Positions 9,119 through 18,755 are shown, counted from the stretch's first letter. The stretch: DNA of 64,000 nucleotides from JBKQHQ01 sp052148715 (GCA_052148715.1 JBKQHQ010000052.1:7147-71146); one strand, 5' to 3'. Notes: generated by a model from the sequence alone, not told the origin. A program made the numbers and translations.

Positions 9119-9835
9119 TCAATCGAGCGGGCGCGAATTCCCGCCAGCGTCCTCCGGACCATCGCCGCCGGTCGAGGAGGCATTCGGCAGGTCGGGCCGC
9201 GGGCTGCGATGACGCCGCCGCCGCCGATGTAGAGGAAACCGATCCGGTTGGTCATGGCCATGACCGTTCGGCGCGAAGGTTTGGGGCGGTTGGCCGCCGC
9301 CGGTGATGAAGGAGGGTAGCCGCTCGCCCTCATTGGCGGCCTCGTTCGATGACGGGGCCGATGGTATCCGTACCGCATGCGACTGCGGCTCCGAGCCGGC
9401 GTAGGGCTGCGGCTCGCGGCGTGGATAGGGCTGGTGCGTTGTTTCACGCGGCATGTAGGGCTGAGGCTCGCGCGGGCCGTAGCCGGGCTCGCCGCCGCCC
9501 ATCATCGGGTGTGCGCTGTCCTCGTCGCCGTCGTCAAACATGTCGTCGCCGCGATTGTCGCCGTCGCCGCGATAGAACGGCTGGCTCTGGCGGAATTGCT
9601 CCTGTGCGGCGGCAATCATCCGAAAATAATGCTCGGCGTGCTGGTAATAATTTTCCGCGGCTACCGGGTCTCCCGACGCCTGCGCATCGCGCGCCAGTTG
9701 AACGTATTTCTCGGCAATGTGCGAGGCAGTTCCGCGGATTTTGACATCCGGACCGTTCGATTCGTAGACCCGGGCCAACGGATTTTGACTTTTGCGGTTG
9801 CGTCCCCGCATACGCTTGTTCTGACCGTTTCTCAT
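9119..9835 (-). CDS. DUF4167 domain-containing protein
   Basis: 238 residues. The conserved DUF4167 region is at the amino end: MRNGQNKRMRGRNRK, NPLARVYESNGPDVKIRGTA, then AEKYVQLARDAQASGDPVAAENYYQHAEHYFR, a TPR-like helical pair. The rest is low-complexity, rich in Pro, Gln, Glu and Arg (repeated EPQPYMPRE / EPQPYAGSEP units) and probably disordered. The very basic N-terminus suggests RNA binding; function is not established. It sits downstream of prmC-prfA on the same strand, a conserved alphaproteobacterial order. Confidence 0.88.
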   Translation of the reverse strand: MRNGQNKRMRGRNRKSQNPLARVYESNGPDVKIRGTASHIAEKYVQLARDAQASGDPVAAENYYQHAEHYFRMIAAAQEQFRQSQPFYRGDGDNRGDDMFDDGDEDSAHPMMGGGEPGYGPREPQPYMPRETTHQPYPRREPQPYAGSEPQSHAVRIPSAPSSNEAANEGERLPSFITGGGQPPQTFAPNGHGHDQPDRFPLHRRRRRHRSPRPDLPNASSTGGDGPEDAGGNSRPLD

Positions 9836-10303
9836 GGTTTGCCTTTTCGCCGACCTTATGTTTGCGACAAATTGCGACGGCGATCGCCGCCGAGTTCACT
9901 CGACCATTCGACGACCGGAAACAGGCAGCCCATAGGGACACGCCCATTTACGCCCTCGACAGCCCTTCTTCATTGAGATCACGATCGTATCGTGATGGCC
10001 AAAACAACCCCTAGCCGGAACCCTGTCGCGGCGGTGCCCTATCCCTCGTCACGCGCCTTGTCGTATTCCGAAGAGCTGCGCGCAATGGTAAAGCGTCCTG
10101 ACCCGAATGTGGCAGTTCGCATCTGCCGTCAGACCTGCGTTATCCGCCCTGCCTGCGCCGCTCGCCTCAAGGAACTCCGCCCTCGGCATTCTACGCGACG
10201 CGACACCCGATCTCGGGTCGACTTCGTAGCGCGAAGGTAATCATTCCCGACCAATATTCCAAGCGATTTTTTCGCTTCTCCGCATTAGTCCCAAGGGATC
10301 GGC
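9836..10303. other. Gap between prmC and the DUF4167 gene
   Basis: About 470 bases with no convincing gene. A perfect small palindrome with 8-base arms (ATCACGAT ... ATCGTGAT) occupies 9978-9996, upstream of the DUF4167 start; it could be a protein binding site. A plus-strand open frame from 9992 has no good ribosome binding site or recognisable protein and is not called. Confidence 0.5.
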
Positions 10304-11212
10304 TCAGGGATCGGCTCTAGCACCTGCGTCTACCGCATGCGCGACCAGCGCCCGCGGAATGCCAGCCAAGTCGTTGCGAATGATGGCGATCTTCAAGCCG
10401 GCGCGAGCGAACAGGGTGGCGACCGCGTCGGCCTGTCCCCGAGCGAGCTCGACGATGAGGTGCCCTCCCTGTGCCAGCAGATGCTGTGCGTCCGCGGCGA
10501 TGCAGCGGTACGCCGCAAGACCATCGGGGCCGCCGTCTAGCGCAAGGCGCGGGTCATAGTCGCGAACATCTGCAGCGAGCGCTCCGATCTCGCTGCTTGC
10601 GATGTAGGGAGGGTTGGACACGACGAGGTCGAATCCGCCCGCGAGCGCGCAACCGAAATCGCTGGCGACAAAGGCTGAGCGGGCCCGGTGGTGCAGGCGC
10701 GCCGCGTTGTGACGCGCCGTGATCAACGCAGCGATACTTACGTCGGTGCCAACACCAAAGGCCTGCGGAAGCTCGGAGAGAAGCGCCAGCAGCAGCGCAC
10801 CCGATCCGGTTCCAAGATCGGCGATCCGATACGGCGCAGTGCGCGAGCCGCGCCCATCAATGCTCGCAAGCGCTGCCTCAACAACGGTTTCGCTCTCAGG
10901 CCTGGGCACGAGCGTTGCTGAAGTGATGTTAAGCGCCAAGCCCCAAAATTCTTTTGTGCCGACGATGCGGGCGATCGGCTCGCGCTCAAGCCTGCGCATG
11001 GCGAGCACGCCGATTGCCCGTGCCTCCGAATCCGTGAGGCGGCGTTGTGGAGCGGCGGCGAGCGCCGCATGATCGAGCCCGAGCGCGTGGCCGACGAGGA
11101 TGCGCGCGTCGAGCTCGGGCGAATCTATTTCTTTCGCGCGCAATATCCGGCTCAACAGCCGCCGCGCCTCATCCACCCCCATGCCCGGCTCGAGCCCAGG
11201 AACGTGCTTCAT
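10304..11212 (-). CDS. prmC: Release factor glutamine N5-methyltransferase
   Basis: 302 residues. The diagnostic NPPY motif is in VVSNPPYIASSEIGALAADVRDYDP-type sequence, and the SAM-binding loop is ADLGTGSGALLLALLSELP. The N-terminal helical domain (DEARRLLSRILRAKEID) is the release-factor binding part. PrmC methylates the Gln of the GGQ motif in release factors. The gene overlaps the stop of prfA by four bases (ATGA), so its substrate and the enzyme are translationally coupled. Length and motifs match the family. Confidence 0.96.
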   Translation of the reverse strand: MKHVPGLEPGMGVDEARRLLSRILRAKEIDSPELDARILVGHALGLDHAALAAAPQRRLTDSEARAIGVLAMRRLEREPIARIVGTKEFWGLALNITSATLVPRPESETVVEAALASIDGRGSRTAPYRIADLGTGSGALLLALLSELPQAFGVGTDVSIAALITARHNAARLHHRARSAFVASDFGCALAGGFDLVVSNPPYIASSEIGALAADVRDYDPRLALDGGPDGLAAYRCIAADAQHLLAQGGHLIVELARGQADAVATLFARAGLKIAIIRNDLAGIPRALVAHAVDAGARADP

Positions 11213-12285
11213 TGCCCGCTCTCAGTCGCGAGCAAGGCGGCTTGGTGCTCAGTGACCAGCGCGTCGATGATCTCGCCCAACGCCTCGCCTTCGATCACCT
11301 GCGGCAGCTTGTATAGCGTGAGGTTGATGCGGTGGTCGGTAACGCGGGCTTGCGGGAAGTTGTAGGTGCGGATGCGCTCCGACCGATCGCCGGAGCCGAC
11401 TTGGCCGCGTCGCTCGGCGGCGCGCTCGGAGTCCTTGCGGGCGCGTTCGGCATCGTACAGCTTGGTGCGCAGGAGCTGCAGCGCCTTGGCACGGTTGCGG
11501 TGTTGCGAGCGATCTTCCTGCACGGCGACGACGATGCCGCTCGGCAGGTGGGTGATGCGGATTGCCGACTCCGTTTTGTTCACGTGCTGCCCGCCGGCGC
11601 CGCTCGATCGCATGGTGTCAACGCGGAGGTCGGCCTCGTTGATCGCGATGTCGACATCCTCTGCTTCGGGAAGTACGGCCACGGTGGCGGCGGAGGTGTG
11701 GATGCGCCCGGAGGCTTCCGTGTCCGGCACGCGCTGCACACGGTGCACGCCGGACTCGAACTTCAGCTTGGCAAACGCACCGCGGCCGCGCACCTCGGCG
11801 ATGATCTCTTTGTAACCACCCATCGTGCCTTCGCTGGCCGAGATCACCTCCACCTTCCAGCCCTGCTGCGCCGCGTAGCGCTCGTACATGCGGAACAGAT
11901 CGCCGGAAAACAACGCGGCCTCATCGCCGCCGGTGCCGGCACGAATTTCCAGAATGACATTGCGCTCGTCCATGGCGTCCTTGGGCAACAGCGCCAACCG
12001 GATCCGCTCCTCGAGCGCCGCGCGGCGCGCCTCGAGCTCGGTCTTCTCGGCCGCCGCCATGGCGCGCATCTCGGAGTCGGTCTTGGGGTCGGCAAGCAGC
12101 GCGGCGACGCCGGCGATTTCCGCGACCACCGCTCGATAGGCCTTCACCGTCTCCACGACGGGCTCGAGCTCGGCGAATTCGCGCGAGAGCTTGACGTAGG
12201 TCTCCGCCGGCAGCTGCGCGGCAAGCTCCGCCTCGACCGCGGAATGGCGGGCGAGCAAAGCATCGAGCTTCATTTCGGGCAGCAT
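11209..12285 (-). CDS. prfA: Peptide chain release factor 1
   Basis: 358 residues. The GGQ motif is in SSGAGGQHVNKTESAIRITH, which acts in the peptidyl-transferase centre. The stop-codon-reading domain includes GVHRVQRVPDTEASGRIHTS. RF1 terminates at UAA and UAG. Two in-frame ATGs (12285 and 12273) could start the protein; the longer is given. It lies nine bases after ptsP and overlaps prmC, so ptsP-prfA-prmC form one leftward unit. Confidence 0.97.
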   Translation of the reverse strand: MLPEMKLDALLARHSAVEAELAAQLPAETYVKLSREFAELEPVVETVKAYRAVVAEIAGVAALLADPKTDSEMRAMAAAEKTELEARRAALEERIRLALLPKDAMDERNVILEIRAGTGGDEAALFSGDLFRMYERYAAQQGWKVEVISASEGTMGGYKEIIAEVRGRGAFAKLKFESGVHRVQRVPDTEASGRIHTSAATVAVLPEAEDVDIAINEADLRVDTMRSSGAGGQHVNKTESAIRITHLPSGIVVAVQEDRSQHRNRAKALQLLRTKLYDAERARKDSERAAERRGQVGSGDRSERIRTYNFPQARVTDHRINLTLYKLPQVIEGEALGEIIDALVTEHQAALLATESGQ

Positions 12286-12293
12286 CGCACGCC

Positions 12294-14561
12294 TTAGAGT
12301 TGGAGACCTTCGGCGGCGGCGAAATGTTCGAGCTGCTCGCGAATGGAGACGCTACCCACCGGCTTCTGCAGCAGCGGACAGAGAAACTCCTCCGCCTTGT
12401 GGCAATGCAAATCAAGGAGCATCGCCTTGACCGGTCCGGCCGCTGACGGAGCGAGCGATAGCTCGCGATAGCCGATGGCAACGAGCGCAAGCGCACCAAT
12501 CGTCTTCGACGCCAGCTCGCCGCACAACGTCACCGGCTTTCCGTGCGCGCGCGCCTTGTCGACGATATCCTTGAGCGCACGCAAGAAGGGTGCCGAGATC
12601 GGGTCGAAGCGGTCGGCGACGAGCGCATTGCCGCGGTCGGCGGCGTACATGAACTGCATGAGATCATTCGTGCCGACGGAAAGGAAATCTACCCGCGTCA
12701 ACAACTCATCCAGCTGATAGAGCAGCGATGGCACCTCGATCATGGTGCCGATCTGCACCCGCTCGGGCAGCGGGTGACCGTGCTGACGTAGGTGCGTGAG
12801 CTCACGCTCCACAAGTGCTTTGCCCCGATCAAACTCGTCGACTGTGGCCAGCATCGGGAACATCAGCCGCAATTCGCGGCCGCCGGCGGCCCGCAGCATG
12901 GCCCGCACCTGACTGCGCAAGAGCCCCGGCCGGTCGAGACCGAGCCTGATGGCGCGCCAGCCGAGCGCCGGGTTCTCCTCCTCGACGTTGCGCATGTAGG
13001 GCAGCACCTTGTCGCCGCCGATATCGAGCGTGCGGAACGTCACCGGTCGCTTGCCGGCGGCGTCGAGCACGGCCCGGTACAGCGTCAGCTGCTCGCTCGT
13101 GCGGGGGAATGCAGCGGCGACCATGAATTGCAGCTCGGTACGAAACAGACCGATTCCGGCGGCACCCGTATCGGCGATATGCGGCAGATCGACGAGCAGG
13201 CCGGCGTTGATCATCAAGGTGATAGGCTGGCCATCCTTGGTGATGCAGGGCTTGTTGCGCAGCGCATGGTACTGCTCCTGCCGGCGCGCGCGCAGCCGCA
13301 CCCGCTCGATGTAGGCTTTCTCGACATCGGCGGGCGGACGGATATGCACCGAGCCCGAGGTGCCGTCGACGATGACGGCGTCACCGGAATCGACCAGGCC
13401 GGTGGCATTCGCGATTTCTCCGACCGCGGCTATCCCCAGCGCCCGGGCGACGATCGACACGTGGGAGGTAGGCCCGCCCTCCTCGAGGATAAGGCCGCGC
13501 AACCGCTTGCGGTCATAGTCGAGCAAGGCCGCCGGACCCATCGAGCGCGCCACCAGAATGGCGTTCTCCGGCAGGCGCTCCTTGGCTGGAGCGTGGTCCT
13601 GTCCCATCAGCACCCGCATCACTCGGTTGGCGAGATCGTCGAGATCGTGCAGGCGGTCGCGAATATAGTGATCGGTCTGGCGCAGCATTCGTGCGCGCGT
13701 GTCGGATTGCACCCGCTCCACCGCCGCTTCCGCGGTAAGGCCGGTCATGACTGCTTCGCGCAGCCGATGCAGCCAGCCGTGATCGTAGGCGAACATGCGA
13801 TACGCCTCGAGCACGTCCCGATGCTCGCCGCCGTCGGCCACGTCGCGGCGCTCGAGCATCAAGTCGAGATCGGCGCGAACCGTGGCGATCGAGGCCTCCA
13901 GCCTCTGCAGCTCTTTTTGCACGTCATCGGCAATGAAATTGGTGATGACGACCCGCGGCTCGTGCAGCACCACATGGCCGAGCGCGATCCCGTCGGCGAG
14001 GACGGCCCCTTCGAGATGCAGGGAACGGCGCGCCGCCGGTTCGGCGCCCGGGCGGGCGAGCGCGGATAGCTCGCCCGAGGCGATCATCTCGGCGACGACC
14101 ATCGCCGTCGTCTGCAGCGCCTCGACCTCTTCCTCCGAGTAGGTGCGCCGGGCGCGGTTCTGCACGACCAGAACGCCGAGCGTATTGCCCGCGCGCAGGA
14201 TCGGCACCCCGAGGAACGCGTTGTAGTTCTCTTCCCCTGTCTCGGGCCGGTAGGAAAATGCCGGATGGTTTTGCGCGTCCGAGAGATTGATCGGATTGGC
14301 TTCGCTCGCCACGAGGCCGACCAGTCCCTCGTCGGAGCGCATCACCGTTTGGTGGACTGCCTGGCGATTAAGGCCTTCGGTGGCGTACAACTCAAGTGTT
14401 CCGTCGATGCGCAGCACATAGACGGAGCAGACCTCCGCCACCATATTGGCGGCGATCAACACCACGATCTTGTCCAGGCGATCCTGCGCGCTGACCGGCT
14501 CCGCCATTACCTCGCGAAGCCGGCGCAACAACACGCGCGGACCGCCAAGCGCGCCACGCAT
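12294..14561 (-). CDS. ptsP: Phosphoenolpyruvate-protein phosphotransferase PtsP (EI-Ntr)
   Basis: 755 residues. An N-terminal GAF domain (about 20-160; VAEVCSVYVLRIDGTLELYATEGL) precedes a complete enzyme I. The phosphorylated His is in GGPTSHVSIVARALGIAAVG; the PEP-binding barrel shows GIGLFRTELQFM, RTLDIGGDK, MFPMLATVDEF and LSVGTNDLMQFMYAADRGN. EI-Ntr passes phosphate from PEP to NPr and EIIA-Ntr, linking nitrogen status (glutamine/2-oxoglutarate sensed through GAF) to potassium transport, PHB metabolism and other processes. An AAGGA ribosome binding site precedes the ATG at 14561. The link to PHB and nitrogen catabolism in this window is suggestive only. Confidence 0.96.
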   Translation of the reverse strand: MRGALGGPRVLLRRLREVMAEPVSAQDRLDKIVVLIAANMVAEVCSVYVLRIDGTLELYATEGLNRQAVHQTVMRSDEGLVGLVASEANPINLSDAQNHPAFSYRPETGEENYNAFLGVPILRAGNTLGVLVVQNRARRTYSEEEVEALQTTAMVVAEMIASGELSALARPGAEPAARRSLHLEGAVLADGIALGHVVLHEPRVVITNFIADDVQKELQRLEASIATVRADLDLMLERRDVADGGEHRDVLEAYRMFAYDHGWLHRLREAVMTGLTAEAAVERVQSDTRARMLRQTDHYIRDRLHDLDDLANRVMRVLMGQDHAPAKERLPENAILVARSMGPAALLDYDRKRLRGLILEEGGPTSHVSIVARALGIAAVGEIANATGLVDSGDAVIVDGTSGSVHIRPPADVEKAYIERVRLRARRQEQYHALRNKPCITKDGQPITLMINAGLLVDLPHIADTGAAGIGLFRTELQFMVAAAFPRTSEQLTLYRAVLDAAGKRPVTFRTLDIGGDKVLPYMRNVEEENPALGWRAIRLGLDRPGLLRSQVRAMLRAAGGRELRLMFPMLATVDEFDRGKALVERELTHLRQHGHPLPERVQIGTMIEVPSLLYQLDELLTRVDFLSVGTNDLMQFMYAADRGNALVADRFDPISAPFLRALKDIVDKARAHGKPVTLCGELASKTIGALALVAIGYRELSLAPSAAGPVKAMLLDLHCHKAEEFLCPLLQKPVGSVSIREQLEHFAAAEGLQL

Positions 14562-14920
14562 GGCGTGAGGTCCTTTGCCGCGTTTCGGGCCGGAACTCGT
14601 GTCCGACTCTGATGGCTCGTTCCGAACTGTCAGTCCGGAACACTTGGAGATTCAAACGTGTTTCGTGTTCCAACACAATGACGGCAAATCAAGCGTTGGA
14701 ACCACAACACCCGCGGCTCCGATTCGAGCTTAAAAGAGGAGAATGCCGAGAGCGAGCCCCGAGCACCCGCAGCGGCCACCCATCCGGCCGTATAGCGAAT
14801 GCGGCGCAGGCATCGCAAGCGCAAGCTAACCCGCACGCGGGATGATGCGTTAACATTAATTTGTCGCCGATACGGCGTATTGCAGCGCAGCAGCGGCGGC
14901 ATTGCCGGTGGCGTGGCGGC
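14562..14920. other. Gap between lysC and ptsP
   Basis: About 360 bases without a supported gene. It includes the ptsP leader; around 14850-14880 the sequence is AT-richer (GCGTTAACATTAATTTG). No clear sigma-70 pair, terminator or riboswitch was recognised. Confidence 0.4.
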
Positions 14921-16174
14921 TTAGCTCTTGTCCAGGCCATAAAGCGAATGCAGCGTTCGAACCGCTAGTTCCGTATAGGCCGCATCAATCAGCAGCGAGA
15001 ACTTGATCTCCGAGGTGGTGATGGCGCGGATGTTGATGTTGCGATCGGCGAGCGCGCGAAACGCCCTCGCCGCGACGCCGGCATGGCTGCGCATGCCGAT
15101 GCCGATCACCGAGACCTTGGCCACATCGGTCTCGCCGTCGAGCCGCCCGAAGCCGATCTTGCTCTCGGCCTTGGTGATGGTGTCGATCGCCCGCTGGTAG
15201 TCGGCCGCCGGAACCGTGAAGGTGAGATCGGTCGTAGCGCCGTCTGCCGACACGTTCTGCACGATCATGTCGACGTTGATGCTCGCCTCCGCCAGCGGAC
15301 CGAAGATCGCCGCCGCGACACCGGGCTTGTCCTGCACCCGACGGATCGAGATCTGCGCCTCGTCCTTGGAGAAAGCGATGCCGGTCACGACCTGCTGTTC
15401 CATGATCTCGGCCTCGTCGCAAATGAGGGTTCCGGGGGGAGTGCTGTGGGGATCGATATCCTCCGGCCGATCGAAGCTCGAACGCACGAAGATGCGCACG
15501 TTGTGCACCATGCCGAGCTCGACCGAGCGTACCTGCAGCACCTTAGCGCCGAGCGAGGCGAGCTCCAACATCTCTTCGTAGGCGATCTTGGCCAGGCGCC
15601 GCGCCCGCGGCACGACGCGTGGATCGGTGGTGTAGACCCCGTCGACATCCGTATAGATGTCGCAACGATCGGCCAAGATGGCAGCGGCGACGGCGACCGC
15701 CGAGGTGTCCGAGCCGCCCCGTCCGAGCGTCGTGATCCGCCCGGTCTCCTTATGAATCCCCTGGAACCCGGAGATGACCGCCACCTCGGCGCGCTCCTTG
15801 AAACGACGGATCAGTTCCTCGCCGTTGACCTCAACGATGCGTGCCGAGCCATGCGCATTGCTGGTCTGGATCGGTAATTGCCAGCCTTGCCAGGATCGGG
15901 CAGTCACGCCCTCCGCCTGCAGCGCGATGGCCAGCAAGCCGGCAGTGACCTGCTCGCCGGACGCCACGACCGCGTCATACTCGCGCGCATCATGCAGGGG
16001 CGCTGCCTCGCGGCACCACTCGACCAATCGATTGGTGGCGCCCGCCATGGCCGAGACGACGACCGCCACCTCGTGGCCGGCATCGACCTCGCGCTTGACG
16101 TGCCGCGCAACGTTGCGAATGCGGTCGACGTCGGCGACCGAGGTGCCGCCGAATTTCATCACCAGCCGGGCCAT
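14921..16174 (-). CDS. lysC: Aspartate kinase
   Basis: 417 residues. The kinase domain opens MARLVMKFGGTSVADVDRI and has VVVSAMAGATNRL, TLGRGGSDTSAVAVAAAI and DIYTDVDGVYTTDPRVVP. Two ACT domains follow (about 270-415), including ISIRRVQDKPGVAAAIF and VSVIGIGMRSHAGVAARAF, which give feedback control by lysine and/or threonine. It phosphorylates aspartate at the head of the Lys/Met/Thr/diaminopimelate pathway. The ATG at 16174 was chosen because homology begins there; the upstream in-frame residues look non-coding. Divergent from the PH-domain and ubiG genes; the 311-base gap to 16485 holds nothing else I recognise. Confidence 0.96.
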   Translation of the reverse strand: MARLVMKFGGTSVADVDRIRNVARHVKREVDAGHEVAVVVSAMAGATNRLVEWCREAAPLHDAREYDAVVASGEQVTAGLLAIALQAEGVTARSWQGWQLPIQTSNAHGSARIVEVNGEELIRRFKERAEVAVISGFQGIHKETGRITTLGRGGSDTSAVAVAAAILADRCDIYTDVDGVYTTDPRVVPRARRLAKIAYEEMLELASLGAKVLQVRSVELGMVHNVRIFVRSSFDRPEDIDPHSTPPGTLICDEAEIMEQQVVTGIAFSKDEAQISIRRVQDKPGVAAAIFGPLAEASINVDMIVQNVSADGATTDLTFTVPAADYQRAIDTITKAESKIGFGRLDGETDVAKVSVIGIGMRSHAGVAARAFRALADRNINIRAITTSEIKFSLLIDAAYTELAVRTLHSLYGLDKS

Positions 16175-16485
16175 GCCGGTTGCGGCTCCTACGGTGTGCG
16201 ACCCCGGTAGCCGGTGTCGCCGATTAATCCGGGCCTCCGGCTGAAAAGGCAAGTATACATATCGGTGCGGGATACGGACCGCAACCCGCACACCAGGCGC
16301 CGTTAAGCGAGGCAAATTCGGGGAGTCCCGAATCCAAAATCGGCTCGTCGCTTCGGAGGCAATTCAATACCTCGTTTGCCGAGAACGGCGCCGCATCCTA
16401 AGATTTGGTCGCATTTTCTGCGCCAAACCGGTATCTCCTTTGCCGGAACACGCTCGGACCAGGCCCAAACGGATCGACCGCTGAC

Positions 16486-16956
16486 ATGCGTTACATCGAG
16501 AAGATCCTGCAACCGGGCGAACGGCTGGTCTATTCAGGCAAGCTCCATTGGATCGTCTATTGGCAGGGGCTGGCGCTTCTGGTTCTCGCCCTCTTCCTGA
16601 TGGTGTTCGAGCGCAGCACCGGGACCTGGGCCGGCCAACTATTGCAGTTCGTATACTCGCTCGTGGGGCTTGCTGGAGCGGTTTTGCTCCTGCTGGGCTG
16701 GTTCAAGCGCGCTACCACTGAGATCGACGTGACGGACAAGCGGGTGATCCTAAAAAGTGGGTTCATCAGCCGCGAAACCACGGAGATGAATACGGATAAG
16801 ATCGTGAGTGTCGACGTCGCACAATCTATTTTAGGACGCATCCTCGACTATGGCGATATCACCATCAATGGTCCGGGTGATGGAGACCGGAATAGCGAGA
16901 GGCTGCGGCTAATCGCGTCGCCGCTGGAACTCCGCACTCGCATCACCGCGCGGTGA
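16486..16956 (+). CDS. PH-domain (bPH2/YdbS-like) membrane protein
   Basis: 156 residues. It starts MRYIEKILQPGERLVYSGKL, followed by two membrane helices (about 22-42 and 50-72, WQGLALLVLALFLMVFE and FVYSLVGLAGAVLLLLGWF) and a bacterial PH domain with TEIDVTDKRVILKSGFISR and IVSVDVAQSILGRILDYGDI. The order is standard for small bPH2 proteins, thought to sit in the inner membrane with the PH domain in the cytoplasm. Function unknown. It is 13 bases upstream of ubiG and probably co-transcribed. Confidence 0.88.
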   Translation: MRYIEKILQPGERLVYSGKLHWIVYWQGLALLVLALFLMVFERSTGTWAGQLLQFVYSLVGLAGAVLLLLGWFKRATTEIDVTDKRVILKSGFISRETTEMNTDKIVSVDVAQSILGRILDYGDITINGPGDGDRNSERLRLIASPLELRTRITAR

Positions 16957-16969
16957 TGGAGCGGGTCTA

Positions 16970-17716
16970 ATGCCACCGGTCAGAAGCTCAACAGTCGATG
17001 AGGCCGAGGTCGATCGGTTCTCGCGCCTCGCCACTGAGTGGTGGGATCCGCGCGGCAAGATGGCGCCGCTGCACAAGCTCAATCCGGTGCGGCTCACCTA
17101 TATTCGCGACCAGGCGGCGGCGCAGTTCGCCCGCGACCCCAAGCGCCTCGACAGCCTGAGCGGCTTGCGCATCCTCGACATCGGCTGCGGCGGCGGCATT
17201 CTCGCCGAGCCACTGGCGCGGCTCGGCGCCCACATGGTGGGCGTGGATCCGTCGTCGACAAATATCGAGGCGGCGAAGCTGCATGCCGCCGGTGCCGATC
17301 TCACGATCGACTACCGCTGCTCGGATGCGGAAGCGCTTGCCGACGCCGGCGAGCGTTTCGATGTGGTATTGGCCATGGAAGTGGTCGAGCACGTTGCCGA
17401 CCTTGATCTCTTCGTGCAGCGCTGCGCCGAGATGGTCAAGCCGACCGGCCTAATGTTCGTCGCTACCATCAACCGCACCCTGAAGAGCTTTGCGCTCGCG
17501 ATCGTCGGCGCCGAGTATATCTTGCGTTGGTTGCCGCGCGGCACGCATCAATGGAGCAAGTTCGTGACGCCGGGAGAGATCAAGCGGCGCCTGACGAAGA
17601 ATGGATTGCGCCTGATCGACGAGACCGGCGTGATATACAATCCGCTTTCCGACCGCTGGCAGCTCGCCTCGGATATGGACGTGAACTACATGGTTGTCAC
17701 CTCGCGCAGCGGATAG
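16970..17716 (+). CDS. ubiG: Ubiquinone biosynthesis O-methyltransferase UbiG
   Basis: 248 residues. The N-terminal block VDRFSRLATEWWDPRGKMAP with LHKLNPVRLTYIRD is the UbiG signature; SAM-binding motif LRILDIGCGGGILAEPLARLG follows, then VVLAMEVVEHVADLDLFV and ATINRTLKSFALAIVGAEYILRW-type sequence. UbiG performs both O-methylations of the ubiquinone ring, at the inner face of the membrane. Location across from lysC is conserved in Hyphomicrobiales. A 14-bp stem follows the gene. Confidence 0.96.
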   Translation: MPPVRSSTVDEAEVDRFSRLATEWWDPRGKMAPLHKLNPVRLTYIRDQAAAQFARDPKRLDSLSGLRILDIGCGGGILAEPLARLGAHMVGVDPSSTNIEAAKLHAAGADLTIDYRCSDAEALADAGERFDVVLAMEVVEHVADLDLFVQRCAEMVKPTGLMFVATINRTLKSFALAIVGAEYILRWLPRGTHQWSKFVTPGEIKRRLTKNGLRLIDETGVIYNPLSDRWQLASDMDVNYMVVTSRSG

Positions 17717-17767
17717 CGACCGTCGTGCGCGTCTTTTCCGCGGAAATGAGGCCAAATATACAGATTT

Positions 17768-17802
17768 AGACCGCCTCCGATTCGAAGTATCGGGGGCGGT
17801 CT
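17768..17802. terminator. Stem-loop downstream of ubiG
   Basis: Arms 17768-17781 and 17789-17802 pair at 13 of 14 positions around a 7-base loop. No T-run follows, so termination may be factor-assisted; it could also be an mRNA 3'-end stabiliser. It lies 50 bases after the ubiG stop and before the DMT transporter gene. Confidence 0.55.
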
Positions 17803-17849
17803 AGCGTGTTTGGTACGCCTCCAACCCTATCGATAGCGTTTCACCCGCC

Positions 17850-18755
17850 ATGACTCCTCCTCCTTGGCTTTGGGTGGTGTTCACACTGCTCGCCGCGGCT
17901 GCGCAAACGGTGCGTAATGCTGCGCAGCGGGAGCTGACGGCGACGCTCGGCACGGTCGGCGCGACCCACGTGCGATTTCTGTTCGGATTTCCGTTCTCGG
18001 TTCTGTTCCTCGTGGGAGTGCTGGTTACGAACGCGCGGACCTTGTCGGTCCCGCCGCTTGTCTTTTGGCCCTATGTGATCGACGGCGCCCTGGCGCAGAT
18101 CTTAGCGACCGCGCTGATGCTTGCCGCCATGGGCGAGCGTTCCTTTGTCGTCACCATCGCCTACATCAAGACTGAACCCGTGCAGGTGGCCTTGTTCGGA
18201 TTCATTTTCCTCGGCGACCGCGTGTCGATGCCAATGATCGGGGCGATCCTGATCGCCACGGCCGGCGTGATCGTGATGTCGCTCAAGCCCCGTGCGGCGA
18301 CAACCGATTGGCGTCCGACCCTGGTTGGGCTTGGCGCCGGCGCCATGTTCGCACTCTCCGCCATCGGCTTTCGCGGCGCAATCCTCACGCTCGGCGACGC
18401 AAGCTTCGTCCTCGCTGCGACCTATACGGTGACGGTCGGGCTGTTGCTGCAGACCGTGCTGCTGTCCCGCTACCTCGCTTGGCGCAAGCCCGGCGTGCTG
18501 CGCGGCATTATCCGCGCCTGGCGACCGTCTCTGTTCGCAGGGTTCATGGGCGCGGTCGCCTCCGAATTCTGGTTTCTGGCCTTCGCCATCGCGACCGCTG
18601 CTAGCGTGCGAACCCTCGCGCTGGTCGAGGTGCTGTTCGCGCAAGCAATATCGAGCTTTGTGTTCAAGCAGAAGATTACATCCCGAGAAGCCGCGGGCAT
18701 CATATTGGTCGTGGCTGGCGTGGGGTTGCTGATATCAATAATCGGAAATCAGTGA
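17850..18755 (+). CDS. DMT-superfamily (EamA) transporter
   Basis: 301 residues with about ten hydrophobic helices in two EamA repeats (first half to about 145, second from about 155). Typical blocks include AQTVRNAAQRELTATLGTVG, VTIAYIKTEPVQVALFGFIF and ALVEVLFAQAISSFVFKQKI. Family members move small metabolites or amino acids across the inner membrane; substrate unknown. The last codons (SIIGNQ) and the stop lie inside a dispersed palindromic element, so the natural C-terminus may have been altered by its insertion. The ATG at 17850 is the only reasonable start. Confidence 0.87.
   Translation: MTPPPWLWVVFTLLAAAAQTVRNAAQRELTATLGTVGATHVRFLFGFPFSVLFLVGVLVTNARTLSVPPLVFWPYVIDGALAQILATALMLAAMGERSFVVTIAYIKTEPVQVALFGFIFLGDRVSMPMIGAILIATAGVIVMSLKPRAATTDWRPTLVGLGAGAMFALSAIGFRGAILTLGDASFVLAATYTVTVGLLLQTVLLSRYLAWRKPGVLRGIIRAWRPSLFAGFMGAVASEFWFLAFAIATAASVRTLALVEVLFAQAISSFVFKQKITSREAAGIILVVAGVGLLISIIGNQ

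Noticed and set aside
9992..10240. 82-codon plus-strand frame in the prmC/DUF4167 gap
   Set aside because: No good ribosome binding site, no recognisable sequence, and it begins inside a palindrome.
11332..12297. Long plus-strand open frame opposite prfA
   Set aside because: Exact antisense of a well-conserved gene; high GC produces long mirror frames, and its translation resembles no protein family.
12792..14069. 425-codon plus-strand open frame opposite ptsP
   Set aside because: Shadow of the ptsP reading frame; His/Gln/Arg-rich composition typical of antisense frames.
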